Shown: positions 41,239-49,733 of the stretch, piece by piece
Layout: each line of letters opens with the position of its first letter
How positions within the stretch are numbered: position 1 is the stretch's first letter
Translations under genes and position numbers: made by a program
IMG/VR virus record: IMGVR_UViG_3300033992_001502
Span: 1-64,000 of that record
DNA: 64,000 bases
Direction: 5' to 3' (one strand)
DNA from: a virus
The notes under the pieces: generated by a model
The model's input: the letters and a program-made list of their open reading frames with translations, nothing else
What the model was told of the DNA's origin: nothing
Databases searched by the model: none

Positions 41239-41907
41239 ATGAAAATTACATTACAGCCTCATCAGCGAATATGGTTCACGTCAGATACTCACTACAAACA
41301 CTCAAATATTTGTAGAGGAACGTCTAATTGGCCGGCCGAGAGTAAGACCAGAGATTTCGATACCCTGGATAAAATGAATGATACGATTGTTAACAATATC
41401 AATCACCTAGTCAGCGAAGACGATATTCTTTTCCACTTAGGAGACTGGTCGTTCGGAGGATTTGATAACATCCAGGAGTTCAGAGACAGGTTGCTCTGTA
41501 AGAACATTCATTTGGTTCTAGGTAATCACGACCAGCACATCGAGAATGACAAGGGAGGAGTCAAGGCTCTATTTGCATCAGTGAATCATTACGTTAGACT
41601 GGAACTTACTGTTCCAAACGTGCCGAACGAAATAAATCCAGCGAAGACTATTAAGAAAACGTTTGTGCTATGTCATTACCCAATCGCAAGTTGGCACGAT
41701 ATGAACCGTGGAGTAATTCAATTACATGGTCACGTTCACTTAGGCCCACACAATAAATTACATGCAGGTAAAGCAATGGACGTTGGCATGGACGGCAACT
41801 TCATGGACCCATATTCTCTTCAAGAAATCGCAAAGATTATGAGAGACCGTCCAGTTAAGTGTTTGGTTTTACCGAACGATCACCATGAAACAAACGAAGG
41901 AAGATGA
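41239..41907 (+). CDS. Calcineurin-like metallophosphoesterase
   Basis: 222 residues. Motifs: FTSDTHYKHSNI (11-22), HLGDWSFGG, LGNHDQH, LCHYPIASWHD and LHGHVHLG. The FTSDTHYKH and CHYP..W forms match a phage/bacterial phosphoesterase branch. Substrate unknown. A TAAATT element ends 6 nt before the ATG, predicting a leaderless mRNA. Overlaps the next gene by 4 nt. Confidence 0.87.
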   Translation: MKITLQPHQRIWFTSDTHYKHSNICRGTSNWPAESKTRDFDTLDKMNDTIVNNINHLVSEDDILFHLGDWSFGGFDNIQEFRDRLLCKNIHLVLGNHDQHIENDKGGVKALFASVNHYVRLELTVPNVPNEINPAKTIKKTFVLCHYPIASWHDMNRGVIQLHGHVHLGPHNKLHAGKAMDVGMDGNFMDPYSLQEIAKIMRDRPVKCLVLPNDHHETNEGR

Positions 41908-42341
41908 TACAGAATACACACAATAAAATCGGCGAGGGTAATCGACTCCTTGCGCAATTCATGGGAGGCACAATTGTCTCTAGTGAAACCTACGAAATGC
42001 CACACGGCTCAAACGGCAAAGGCGTCTTTGAAAAATGGGGTGGACTCTCTGGAATTCCCAGTCACGATCAGGAATTGGCTGCACTTGGAATATTTAGATA
42101 TGAAACCTCATGGAGCTGGATTTTTCCAGTAATCGAAAAGATCGAGAGTCTTGGTTTCTGCGTCAGCATTCACCGTAGAGGAATTCAAATTATTAAGTAC
42201 GACAAGGATCGAAGATTTGAAGCGACTGACCTAATTATCGATGAAGACTTCTTAGATGATTATTCTGGAGATGTTAAGCGAATTGCTGCATGGGACTGTT
42301 GCGTTTCTTTTGTTGACTGGTACACAAAGAGGAGCCAATAA
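41904..42341 (+). CDS. Hypothetical protein
   Basis: 145 residues, overlapping neighbours on both sides by 1-4 nt. Contains SWSWIFPVIEKIESLGFCVS, a pattern seen in small phage proteins with no known function. Family not recognised. Confidence 0.65.
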   Translation: MIQNTHNKIGEGNRLLAQFMGGTIVSSETYEMPHGSNGKGVFEKWGGLSGIPSHDQELAALGIFRYETSWSWIFPVIEKIESLGFCVSIHRRGIQIIKYDKDRRFEATDLIIDEDFLDDYSGDVKRIAAWDCCVSFVDWYTKRSQ

Positions 42342-42727
42342 TGGAATTAACGGGACCCTCTAAACTAGTAGTCGCATCCAGTCCAATACACGGACTTGGA
42401 GTATTCGCAACGCAATCTATTAGCCCAGGCGAGATTATTGAAGAATGTCATTTCATAACATTCGATGCGACATCAGATGATCCTATTTTTAATGATTATC
42501 GATTCATAGTCGGCCGTTCTGAGAAATTAGGCTGCGTAGAGTATGGCGTTCTTCTTGGATTCGGAGGAATCTACAATCACAGTGAAACTCCAAATATAAA
42601 TTGGAGACATGATACTGAAAAGAATTGTTTTACGTTCTTTGCACTAGTCGATATTAATCCAGGAGACGAATTGTGCTCGTATTACGGAGGGCCTGAATAT
42701 TGGAAATCAATTGGTATGGAAATTTAG
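42341..42727 (+). CDS. SET-domain protein
   Basis: 128 residues. All main SET motifs are visible: GLGVFATQSISPGEIIEE (about 18-35), YNHSETPNINW (about 84-94) and INPGDELCSYYGGP (about 106-119). SET proteins are lysine methyltransferases using S-adenosylmethionine. A minimal SET without pre- and post-SET zinc parts; substrate could be a host ribosomal or phage protein. Its stop is just before the TATAAT at 42728. Confidence 0.87.
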   Translation: MELTGPSKLVVASSPIHGLGVFATQSISPGEIIEECHFITFDATSDDPIFNDYRFIVGRSEKLGCVEYGVLLGFGGIYNHSETPNINWRHDTEKNCFTFFALVDINPGDELCSYYGGPEYWKSIGMEI

Positions 42728-42733
42728 TATAAT
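42728..42733 (+). promoter_or_regulatory. -10-like element of flotillin-like gene
   Basis: AGTATAATAAC right after the SET gene stop. Confidence 0.52.
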
Positions 42734-42801
42734 AACAAAGTAGTTAGCTAATCGGGCTAATGTAATCTCTATATTTTAATAATTAATAAAAACAAAAAAA
42801 A

Positions 42802-44235
42802 ATGACAGAAATCATCACATCATCACTTATGTACGGACTACCGGCCTTAATAGGGGTAATCGTATTTTTTTATGCACTATCTCTACGTCGAATCGTGCCA
42901 ACTAACGTAGTCCACATCGTTCAACGAGGAGACAAAACTGTTTCCTATGGCGTAGGTAAAGGCTCTAACGTTTATTATGAGTGGCCGAAGTGGTTACCTA
43001 AAATCGGAGTTATGGTCAGATCATTGCCAGTATCTAACTTTGATATTGACTTAGCTAAATATTCAGCGTATGATAAGGACCGTGTCCCTTTCGTAGTTGA
43101 CGTTAAGGCATTCTTCCACATTGCTGATACAAATAAAGCTGCCGAGAAAGTAGAATCATTTGACGAGTTGAAAAAGCAGCTGGAAAATGTAGTTCAAGGA
43201 GCAGTTCGTTCTATTTTAGCAAAGTCTAAATTGGAGGAAATTATGGAAGAACGATCTATCTTTGGCGAAAAATTTACTGAAAGTGTTAAAGTTGATTTAT
43301 CTAATTGGGGAGTTGAGCCTATTAAAAATATCGAGTTAATGGATGTTAGAGATACTGACGGTTCGAGCGTTATTCACCAGATTATGGCTAAGCGAATGTC
43401 TGCGATTGATATGGAATCCAGAACTGAAGTTGCTAAAAACACTAAATTGGCAGAGCAGGCGGAACTAACTGCTCAACAAGAAATTGATGTAACTAAAGCA
43501 GAAACTCAGAAAATTGCAGGAGAGGCGCAAGCTCAATCAATACAGGCAATCGGTATTGCCAAAGCAGAGGCTACAAAAAAGGCAGGTATTGCAGAACAAG
43601 AGTCAATATCAGATATCGCTCAAGCTGAACGAGCTACTGCTGAACAGCAAATGGAGGTCGTTAAAGTTAATGAGATTAAGCAGGCTGAAATTGATAAGGA
43701 AAAGGCAATTATTGCAGCTGAGCAACAAAAACGCAAAACTGAAATTGACGCAGAGGCTAATAAATTTAGAATTGAGACTGAGGCTTCTGCTACACTTGAA
43801 GCACAGATCAAAAATGCAGAAGGTGTTAAAACTCTGGGCCAAGCAGAAGCAGATATTATTAAAGCAAAGGGTATATCGCAGGCTGAATCCAAGAAAGCAA
43901 TGGAGCTTGCTGGAGTAACTGCCCAAACAACCCTAGCAAAAGAGATTGGCGAAAACAAATCTTACCAAGAATACTTGATCAAAATTAGAGAAGTTGAAGT
44001 AACTCAAGTAGTCGGAGTTGCACAATACGAATCGATGGCAAAAGCAATGGCTGGAGCTGACTTGAAACTATTGGTAAATAGTGGAGACGTACACTCAGGA
44101 ATTGGCAAGTTAAGCGACCTATTCACAGCTAAAGGAGGTTCACAGATTAACGGGCTTCTTGAATCATTGAAACAGACACCTGAAGGTAAAGGCTTACTGG
44201 CTATGCTTAACAAGCTTACACCAGGCGCAGAATAA
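42802..44235 (+). CDS. SPFH/flotillin-like membrane protein
   Basis: 477 residues. An N-terminal membrane segment (MYGLPALIGVIVFFYALSL), an SPFH/band-7 domain (about 25-200, with IVPTNVVHIVQRG and LSNWGVEPIKNIELMDV), then a long Ala/Glu/Gln coiled coil (about 215-400) and a C-terminal end resembling flotillins. It may organise membrane microdomains. TATAAT at 42728 gives a 70 nt leader; terminator at 44258. Confidence 0.9.
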   Translation: MTEIITSSLMYGLPALIGVIVFFYALSLRRIVPTNVVHIVQRGDKTVSYGVGKGSNVYYEWPKWLPKIGVMVRSLPVSNFDIDLAKYSAYDKDRVPFVVDVKAFFHIADTNKAAEKVESFDELKKQLENVVQGAVRSILAKSKLEEIMEERSIFGEKFTESVKVDLSNWGVEPIKNIELMDVRDTDGSSVIHQIMAKRMSAIDMESRTEVAKNTKLAEQAELTAQQEIDVTKAETQKIAGEAQAQSIQAIGIAKAEATKKAGIAEQESISDIAQAERATAEQQMEVVKVNEIKQAEIDKEKAIIAAEQQKRKTEIDAEANKFRIETEASATLEAQIKNAEGVKTLGQAEADIIKAKGISQAESKKAMELAGVTAQTTLAKEIGENKSYQEYLIKIREVEVTQVVGVAQYESMAKAMAGADLKLLVNSGDVHSGIGKLSDLFTAKGGSQINGLLESLKQTPEGKGLLAMLNKLTPGAE

Positions 44236-44257
44236 TTTTTAATAAATTTAAGACAAA

Positions 44258-44288
44258 AAGTCTCTAGATTTGTCTAGAGACTTTTTTA
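44258..44288 (+). terminator. Terminator after flotillin-like gene
   Basis: AAGTCTCTAGA/TCTAGAGACTT with T-run. Confidence 0.85.
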
Positions 44289-44294
44289 TTTTGG

Positions 44295-44300
44295 TATAAT
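44295..44300 (+). promoter_or_regulatory. -10-like element of CCA-enzyme operon
   Basis: GGTATAAT after a terminator, 16 nt before ATG 44317. Confidence 0.55.
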
Positions 44301-44316
44301 AGTAAAAAGAAATAAC

Positions 44317-45054
44317 ATGACAGCACCATTTGAATTTTACGAAGTAGGCGGAAAGGTAAGAGACGAGATCTTGGGACTTCAGTCCAAAGACGTTGATTAC
44401 GTAGCCGTGCCGAAAGCAACTCTGCTTGAGGAATTTCCTGAGGCGGCTGATATGTTTGACTTGCTAGTTGACTACTTAACTCGTGAAAAATTCCAGATAT
44501 TCCTGATCACCAAAGAATGTTACACAATCAGAGCAAAATTTCCAGACGGACATAAGTACCAAGGAGTTGCTGATTTTGTAATGTCTAGAAAAGAGACTGG
44601 ATACGTGCCGTTTACCAGAACTCCGATCATTAAGCCTGGAACCCTATTCGACGATTTACAGAGAAGAGACTTTACTCTTAATGCCCTGGCAAGAGAAGCG
44701 GACGGCTCGATCATTGACTACTTTGATGGGCTGACTCACTTGAAGCTTGGGCTATTAGTAACGCCATTACCTTGCGAGGAAACGTTTCACGATGATCCTT
44801 TGAGAATCTTGAGAGCTATTAGATTTTCAATCACTAAAGGATTTACTATCCCTGAGGAAATGTCTCAAGTAATAAAGCACTACGATTACGAAGTTAAGAT
44901 GTGTGTAGTATCAGCTGAGAGAATCAGGGAAGAGCTCTTTAAGTGTTTCAAACATGACACTCATGCAACGATACTTAAGTTATCAGAGTACCCTTTCCTT
45001 ATGGAATACATTTTTAGAACACAAATCTGGTTAAAACCAACAATGGAAGAATAA
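44317..45054 (+). CDS. tRNA nucleotidyltransferase (CCA-adding) -like
   Basis: 245 residues. Motifs: VGGKVRDEILG (8-18), KDVDYVAV with the catalytic DxD, DLQRRDFTLNALA (about 109-121) and DPLRILRAIRFS (about 154-165). These match class II CCA-adding enzymes; the C-terminal body and tail domains are shorter than in bacterial proteins. At least half of the phage tRNAs here lack an encoded CCA, so the enzyme would be needed. Confidence 0.9.
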   Translation: MTAPFEFYEVGGKVRDEILGLQSKDVDYVAVPKATLLEEFPEAADMFDLLVDYLTREKFQIFLITKECYTIRAKFPDGHKYQGVADFVMSRKETGYVPFTRTPIIKPGTLFDDLQRRDFTLNALAREADGSIIDYFDGLTHLKLGLLVTPLPCEETFHDDPLRILRAIRFSITKGFTIPEEMSQVIKHYDYEVKMCVVSAERIREELFKCFKHDTHATILKLSEYPFLMEYIFRTQIWLKPTMEE

Positions 45055-45608
45055 TGGAAGCAACAATAAATGGAAGAATAATGGAAGCAAAAATAAACTG
45101 GGTTCTAGACCAACATAGAGACACGAATCACATGTACGATAAGTACTTGCCTTATGAATTTCATTTACGTATGGTCGTTGAAGTTGCAAAGAAATTTCAA
45201 TCTTTAATTACGTATGAGAAAGATTTTGAGCATGTACTACTTGGAGCATGGGGCCATGATCTTATTGAAGACACCAGAGTTTCATACAATGATGTTAAGC
45301 AGGCGCTTGGAGAAATGGCAGCAGATATTGTCTATGCGTGCTCAAACGAGAAAGGCAAGAGTCGTAATGATCGGGCTAACTACCGATACTACGATGGAAT
45401 CAGAACAACGCCGTATGCGATATTCGTTAAGTTATGCGACCGAATTGCAAACGTGCAGTACTCAAAAATGTCTGGCAGCAGAATGTTCGAGATGTACAGA
45501 AAAGAAAATCCCGAATTCATGCAGCAATTAGGCTGGACGGCTGAAGAAAAATATCTTCATGAGTATGCCAATATGTTTGTATACTTAAGTAAATTATTCG
45601 AAGACTGA
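45054..45608 (+). CDS. HD hydrolase, (p)ppGpp hydrolase-like
   Basis: 184 residues (or 175 from ATG 45081, which gives MEAKINWVLDQHRDTN and is equally plausible; a near repeat of ATGGAAG makes the start ambiguous). GAWGHDLIEDT (about 64-74) and KLCDRIANVQYS (about 127-138) match the HD motifs of RelA/SpoT/MESH1 hydrolases. It may degrade the alarmone and suppress the host stringent response. Confidence 0.82.
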   Translation: MEATINGRIMEAKINWVLDQHRDTNHMYDKYLPYEFHLRMVVEVAKKFQSLITYEKDFEHVLLGAWGHDLIEDTRVSYNDVKQALGEMAADIVYACSNEKGKSRNDRANYRYYDGIRTTPYAIFVKLCDRIANVQYSKMSGSRMFEMYRKENPEFMQQLGWTAEEKYLHEYANMFVYLSKLFED

Positions 45609-45627
45609 AAATAAAAAAATTAATATA

Positions 45628-46830
45628 ATGGAAAATCAAAACAGCGTATGTTACATTGGAAAAGTAACAGAAATCAAGGCAATCGAAGGAGCTGACAATA
45701 TTGAGTTAGCGATCATCGGTGGATGGAATTGTATTACTAAAAAAGGACTACACAAGGCGGACGAATTTGTTATCATTGCAACAACTGATGCAGTTATTCC
45801 GGAAGAGTTATCCGAAAAATTGGGAGTAACCGGTTACCTGCGTAAGGGCAATCGAGTTAGAACAGTTAAGTTGAGAGGAGTTTACAGTGAGTGTCTAATC
45901 ATTCCGCTTAATGTGCTTGAAGGTTCAGAAGAAATGAAGATCGGAGTTAGTAAACAGCCTTGGGGCGATCAATTACAGTTGGGCCCTTATGACGATGCAC
46001 TCGTTATTGAAGAAGGAGTTGACGTTAGTGAGATGCTTGGAATTTTCAAGTACGAACCGCCAGTTAGACAGGTCCAACTTGCTTCAGGTAAAAAGGTTCG
46101 TTATCAAGACAATCCAAACTTTCATGTCTACTACAAGTTTCCTAACTTGAAAAATGTTAGTGGAATGTTTACTGAAGAGGATATTGTGCAAATCACGCGT
46201 AAGATCCACGGTACGAATGCACGATACGGTATAGTTAAGAAGAATCGCTTGTCCTTCATGGATAGGATTAAAAAATTCTTTGGATTCGCCGGAGAGCTCT
46301 TTGAGTACGAGTACGTTTATGGATCTCATAATGTCGAGAAGGGTTCTGATTCTCAAGGGTTCTATTCAACTGATGTCTGGAGAACAATTGCCGAGAAGTA
46401 CGATATCAAGAACAGGTTGCTTACCTTAGCAAAAACTAAAAATAGGATTGGTGAACTTGGAGCTGGTATTGTAATTTACGGAGAAATTTACGGTGCAGGT
46501 ATTCAAAAGAATTACGAGTACGGTCTGACTGATATTGAATTCGTTGGATTCGATGCCACAGTAAACGGCAAATACGAGTCCACTATTTACACTGAATTCC
46601 TTTTCAAAGAAGCGCTAGAGTTACCTCACGTTGGAGTCCTATACACAGGACCGTGGTCACAAGAGACACAAGACCAGTTCGTCTTTGGTAATATGATCAA
46701 AGGAACTAAGGTGCCGCATGAAGGCATTGTTATTAAGCACATAAGCGGTGAGCGTAATCGAGTAGCAAAGGTAATTAATCCAGACTATTTGATTTACGGA
46801 GAAAAGCACGATATTGGAGACTCACATTAA
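45628..46830 (+). CDS. RNA ligase with N-terminal OB-like domain
   Basis: 400 residues. The N-terminal part (GKVTEIKAIEGADNIELAII) resembles an EMAP/OB nucleic-acid-binding domain. The ligase domain starts near 185 with TRKIHGTNARYG, motif I (KxxG) with the lysine that takes AMP. EYVYGSHN, GEIYGAGIQ, EGIVIKH and RVAKVIN are motifs III-V. This arrangement fits the DRB0094-type RNA ligases. It should seal broken RNA, likely tRNA. Confidence 0.9.
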   Translation: MENQNSVCYIGKVTEIKAIEGADNIELAIIGGWNCITKKGLHKADEFVIIATTDAVIPEELSEKLGVTGYLRKGNRVRTVKLRGVYSECLIIPLNVLEGSEEMKIGVSKQPWGDQLQLGPYDDALVIEEGVDVSEMLGIFKYEPPVRQVQLASGKKVRYQDNPNFHVYYKFPNLKNVSGMFTEEDIVQITRKIHGTNARYGIVKKNRLSFMDRIKKFFGFAGELFEYEYVYGSHNVEKGSDSQGFYSTDVWRTIAEKYDIKNRLLTLAKTKNRIGELGAGIVIYGEIYGAGIQKNYEYGLTDIEFVGFDATVNGKYESTIYTEFLFKEALELPHVGVLYTGPWSQETQDQFVFGNMIKGTKVPHEGIVIKHISGERNRVAKVINPDYLIYGEKHDIGDSH

Positions 46831-46844
46831 TAAAACAAATACAA

Positions 46845-47318
46845 ATGGAAGAAGAAAAATTACCGATCAGAATCTATTTAGATGACGTTCGAACACCAAT
46901 TGAACAGGACTGGATAGTTGTTAGATCATACCAGGAGTTCAAGGACAAGGTGATGGAAATTGGATTAAAGAACATTCACATGATCTCATTGGATCACGAC
47001 TTGGGTGACTCAGCTATGTCAGAGTACTTCACGAATGTAAGTCCTAACTATAAGCTAGACTACACGAACATTACTGAAAAAACTGGAATGGATTGCACTA
47101 AGTGGTTGGTGAATCAGTTCTACGACGAGAATCCAAAGAGAATTGAGATGAGTCGTTTCGATAAGCGTAATGTGCCGATTCGGTTTCCAGCAGTCTACGT
47201 ACACTCAGCGAATCCAATTGGATCAGCGAACATGATGGGTTACATTAATAACTTCTTCATGAATGAGGGAGAACCTCAAAACTGCGTGAGAGTTCAGATA
47301 CCTCACACGGTAATGTAA
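46845..47318 (+). CDS. Cyclic-phosphate-processing receiver-domain protein
   Basis: 157 residues. RIYLDDVRTP (9-18), ISLDHDLGD (about 48-56) and VHSANPIGSANM (about 124-135) match the receiver-like fold predicted to process 2',3'-cyclic phosphates in RNA repair loci. Being next to the RNA ligase supports this. Biochemical role of the family is a prediction. Confidence 0.8.
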   Translation: MEEEKLPIRIYLDDVRTPIEQDWIVVRSYQEFKDKVMEIGLKNIHMISLDHDLGDSAMSEYFTNVSPNYKLDYTNITEKTGMDCTKWLVNQFYDENPKRIEMSRFDKRNVPIRFPAVYVHSANPIGSANMMGYINNFFMNEGEPQNCVRVQIPHTVM

Positions 47319-47339
47319 TTATTAAAAATAGATTAACTA

Positions 47340-47882
47340 ATGAAAGTTGTACAAGAATTTCCTAACGGGCTTATATCAGTTTATCCATCCGTGTTTGGCG
47401 ATGAAAGAGGATTTTTTCTAGAATCGTTTAATCAGCTGAAATATTCTGAATTTCTTAATGAGCATTCATTTGTTCAGGATAATTTATCTAGATCCAAAAA
47501 AGGAGTCCTTCGTGGATTGCATTTTCAAGCTCCACCGTTTGATCAAGGAAAATTGGTTCAGGTAATTACAGGAAGCGTGTTGGATGTTGCGGTAGATATT
47601 CGTCGAGACTCTCCAAGCTACGGTAAATCCTTTCAAGTTGTATTAAATACGACTGATCGCAATCAACTTTGGATTCCACCAGGCTTTGCGCATGGCTTCG
47701 TTAGCCTAGAAGACGACACTATTTTTTCCTATAAATGCACAAACGGTTATTCAAAAGAACATGAAGGCTGTATATTATGGAATGATGCGGACTTAGCGAT
47801 TGATTGGGAAATTGAAAATCCTATCATTTCGGATAAAGATCAATTGGGAACCCCGTTTAAAGAGTTAATCAGCCCATTCTAA
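47340..47882 (+). CDS. rfbC: dTDP-4-dehydrorhamnose 3,5-epimerase
   Basis: 180 residues. FGDERGFFLESF (about 19-30), QDNLSRSKKGVLRGLHFQ with catalytic histidine and PPGFAHGFVSLED match RmlC. It converts dTDP-4-keto-6-deoxyglucose to dTDP-4-keto-rhamnose. No other rhamnose gene is in the window, so it may use host precursors for O-antigen or virion glycosylation with the glycosyltransferases here. Confidence 0.92.
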   Translation: MKVVQEFPNGLISVYPSVFGDERGFFLESFNQLKYSEFLNEHSFVQDNLSRSKKGVLRGLHFQAPPFDQGKLVQVITGSVLDVAVDIRRDSPSYGKSFQVVLNTTDRNQLWIPPGFAHGFVSLEDDTIFSYKCTNGYSKEHEGCILWNDADLAIDWEIENPIISDKDQLGTPFKELISPF

Positions 47883-47936
47883 CGAGAATTGCTGAAAATA
47901 AAAAATGACCTCAGGAAATTATTAATAGTTATTGGG

Positions 47937-47942
47937 TATAAT
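47937..47942 (+). promoter_or_regulatory. -10-like element of tRNA-Leu
   Basis: GGTATAATAAC, 32 nt before tRNA-Leu(TAG). Confidence 0.52.
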
Positions 47943-47974
47943 AACTTTATAACAAAACAAACGTTCTTTAAGTT

Positions 47975-48055
47975 GCCCTCTTGGCGGAATTGGTAGACGC
48001 GCTAGACTTAGGATCTAGTCTTAGGGTGAGAGTTCGAGTCTCTCAGAGGGTACCA
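47975..48055 (+). tRNA. tRNA-Leu(TAG)
   Basis: Class II: acceptor GCCCTCT/AGAGGGT, anticodon stem CTAGA/TCTAG with loop CTTAGGA. CCA encoded. TATAAT promoter-like site at 47937. Confidence 0.95.
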
Positions 48056-48207
48056 AACACATATCACAAATAAAAATGTGAGTTACTTTGAAATAGCCAA
48101 TTATAAGCCAACATAAAGCCGTTGGGTACAGAAGGAGTAATTAACCGGAGTATAGGCAACAATTGTGACACTGTAACAAATACCCATTTGAGTGGTATGT
48201 TTTAAAT

Positions 48208-48328
48208 AGTCAGGTGGCGGAATTGGTAGACGCTATGTGGTGCGGAACTCGCTTCGTTCACCACTCCCTTAGCGGGGAAAACAAAGGTAAGAGATGTGAC
48301 CATGCAGGTTCGAATCCTGTCCTGACTA
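48208..48328 (+). tRNA. tRNA-Leu-like element with insertion
   Basis: Acceptor AGTCAGG/CCTGACT, a typical Leu D-arm (GGCGGAATTGGTAGACGC) and a normal T-arm are intact, yet the molecule is 121 nt, about 35 longer than a Leu tRNA. A hairpin GTGGTG/CACCAC fills the place of the anticodon arm. A later CTTAGCG loop would give anticodon TAG. Possibly interrupted, decayed or a mimic. Confidence 0.62.
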
Positions 48329-48493
48329 CGATTGTTAACACGCTTGCTTCGTGTTGAAATTGTCAGATAACGTGCAACGATAGTTTAAAGACTGTAGAAA
48401 AAGAAACACTGACTGGAAGGATTCTTATGGACGCATAAGAAGTAAAAGTCCACAACTAAACCTACTTACAATTGGCAAGGTAAATTGAATTAA
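48329..48493 (+). ncRNA. Structured RNA after the Leu-like element
   Basis: Hairpins AACACG/CGTGTT (48337-48355) and TTCTTATG-GACG-CATAAGAA (48422-48441), ended by a terminator. No ORF of note. Confidence 0.45.
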
Positions 48494-48521
48494 GGCGATC
48501 GATCTAACGGTCGCCTTTTTT
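48494..48521 (+). terminator. Terminator after Leu-like element
   Basis: GGCGA/TCGCC stem with T-run; it abuts the leaderless promoter of the next gene. Confidence 0.8.
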
Positions 48522-48523
48522 AG

Positions 48524-48529
48524 TATATT
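48524..48529 (+). promoter_or_regulatory. -10-like element 6 nt before ATG
   Basis: AGTATATT, 6 nt, ATG at 48536, directly after a terminator. Confidence 0.65.
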
Positions 48530-48535
48530 AGACTT

Positions 48536-49279
48536 ATGAAAGTACTACACAAACAGGAGAATTCAAAGCTTATTAATTATGAGTTGTATGAAATCGCTCC
48601 AAAGATTTATGCAGTCTTGGCAAAGGACTCTTTTGAGAGAGCGATGCTCTTTCTTAGAGCACAAGAGTATTATGAATCCCCTTTTCCTGAATTTAGAGGA
48701 CAGGACTTTGATATTTTTGTCTACATGAATCGTTACCGAAAAGAGAGATCAGCTAACTATTTTAGTTACACAGCGGACTGGAGCGGATACAATGTTCCTA
48801 GCGAATCTCTTGAAGCCTGTATGCGAGGAGTTTATCAGTATCATACTGACATAACTTCGTACGATCATGAAATGACAGAGGTTGTGTCTATTATTAGACA
48901 GTACCAGAAAAAAGGTAAGTTCTATCTACTTGGAGTCGATTCATTGGAATCAAGAGTAATGGATCATGAATTTGCTCACGGGCTATTCTATACAAATAAG
49001 GCGTATAAAACCGAGATGATGGAGTTAGTATTATCTTTAAAGCGAGATCTATACGAACAGCTTGAAAGCTACTTGATTCAAATCGGCTACACAAGCCACG
49101 TAATCGCGGATGAGATTCAGGCTTATATGGCGACAGGATTAACGGCAACGATGGCAAAGACCAGAGGCTCAGTTACGGCAGCTAAGAAATTCGAAAAGAT
49201 ATTTAAGAAATACAAGAAACAATATGGCAAACACGATAATATCAATAACCCTAAACGACAAGCAGCAGAAAAAGTTTGA
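48536..49279 (+). CDS. HEXXH metallopeptidase-like protein
   Basis: 247 residues. The zinc helix HEFAHGLFY is near residue 143 (VMDHEFAHGLF); a later DEIQAYMATG may give the third ligand. No signal peptide. Predicted leaderless: TATATT ends 6 nt before the ATG. It overlaps the next small ORF by 56 nt. Function unknown. Confidence 0.72.
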   Translation: MKVLHKQENSKLINYELYEIAPKIYAVLAKDSFERAMLFLRAQEYYESPFPEFRGQDFDIFVYMNRYRKERSANYFSYTADWSGYNVPSESLEACMRGVYQYHTDITSYDHEMTEVVSIIRQYQKKGKFYLLGVDSLESRVMDHEFAHGLFYTNKAYKTEMMELVLSLKRDLYEQLESYLIQIGYTSHVIADEIQAYMATGLTATMAKTRGSVTAAKKFEKIFKKYKKQYGKHDNINNPKRQAAEKV

Positions 49280-49430
49280 TGCTTGGGGTAAGCACCTAAA
49301 AGCCCTGTTTGGCGAATGGGGAAACTTAACCTGGACAGTATCATCATGTGGAATCGGAGACACAATCACTGTCACTAGCAGCAATGCACCAAAACATCCA
49401 TTAGACTTAACTGATGTCGGTAGCTGGTAA
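49224..49430 (+). CDS. Small hypothetical protein
   Basis: 68 residues (MANTIISITLNDKQQKKFDA). Overlaps the upstream gene by 56 nt and the downstream gene by 17 nt, which is unusual here but the MAN start with sensible composition supports it. Function unknown. Confidence 0.52.
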   Translation: MANTIISITLNDKQQKKFDAWGKHLKALFGEWGNLTWTVSSCGIGDTITVTSSNAPKHPLDLTDVGSW

Positions 49431-49722
49431 GGAACGTTGCGACTGCGGAAAGATCGCAACTTGGTGTTACGGGCCAGGTTATAGAGATGGAGGTAATCCA
49501 AATTCATGTGATGATTGTGTCTCTCGTGGATGTGATTGTAATCACAATTACGTTAGTGTAAACTCGTATCATCCACCACTAGACTCACCTAATTTACCGG
49601 AAGGCGAAGAGGGAGTTGACTGGAAGTGGATTAAAGCTGATAAAGTTTGGTGCTGGATTGATGAGCGCGGTAGAGAATATCCATGCTGTGAGTACGACTA
49701 CATAATAGGATCAGAAGATTAA
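49414..49722 (+). CDS. Cysteine-rich small protein
   Basis: 102 residues with ten cysteines (CDCGKIATWC; CDDCVSRGCDC; REYPCCEY), probably zinc binding. The ATG at 49414 lies within the previous gene. Function unknown. Confidence 0.62.
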   Translation: MSVAGKERCDCGKIATWCYGPGYRDGGNPNSCDDCVSRGCDCNHNYVSVNSYHPPLDSPNLPEGEEGVDWKWIKADKVWCWIDERGREYPCCEYDYIIGSED

Positions 49723-49733
49723 TTAAACGAAAT

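Noticed and set aside
43514-43958. Alternative ORFs within the flotillin-like coiled coil
   Set aside because: Shadow frames of a repetitive Ala/Glu/Lys-coding region.
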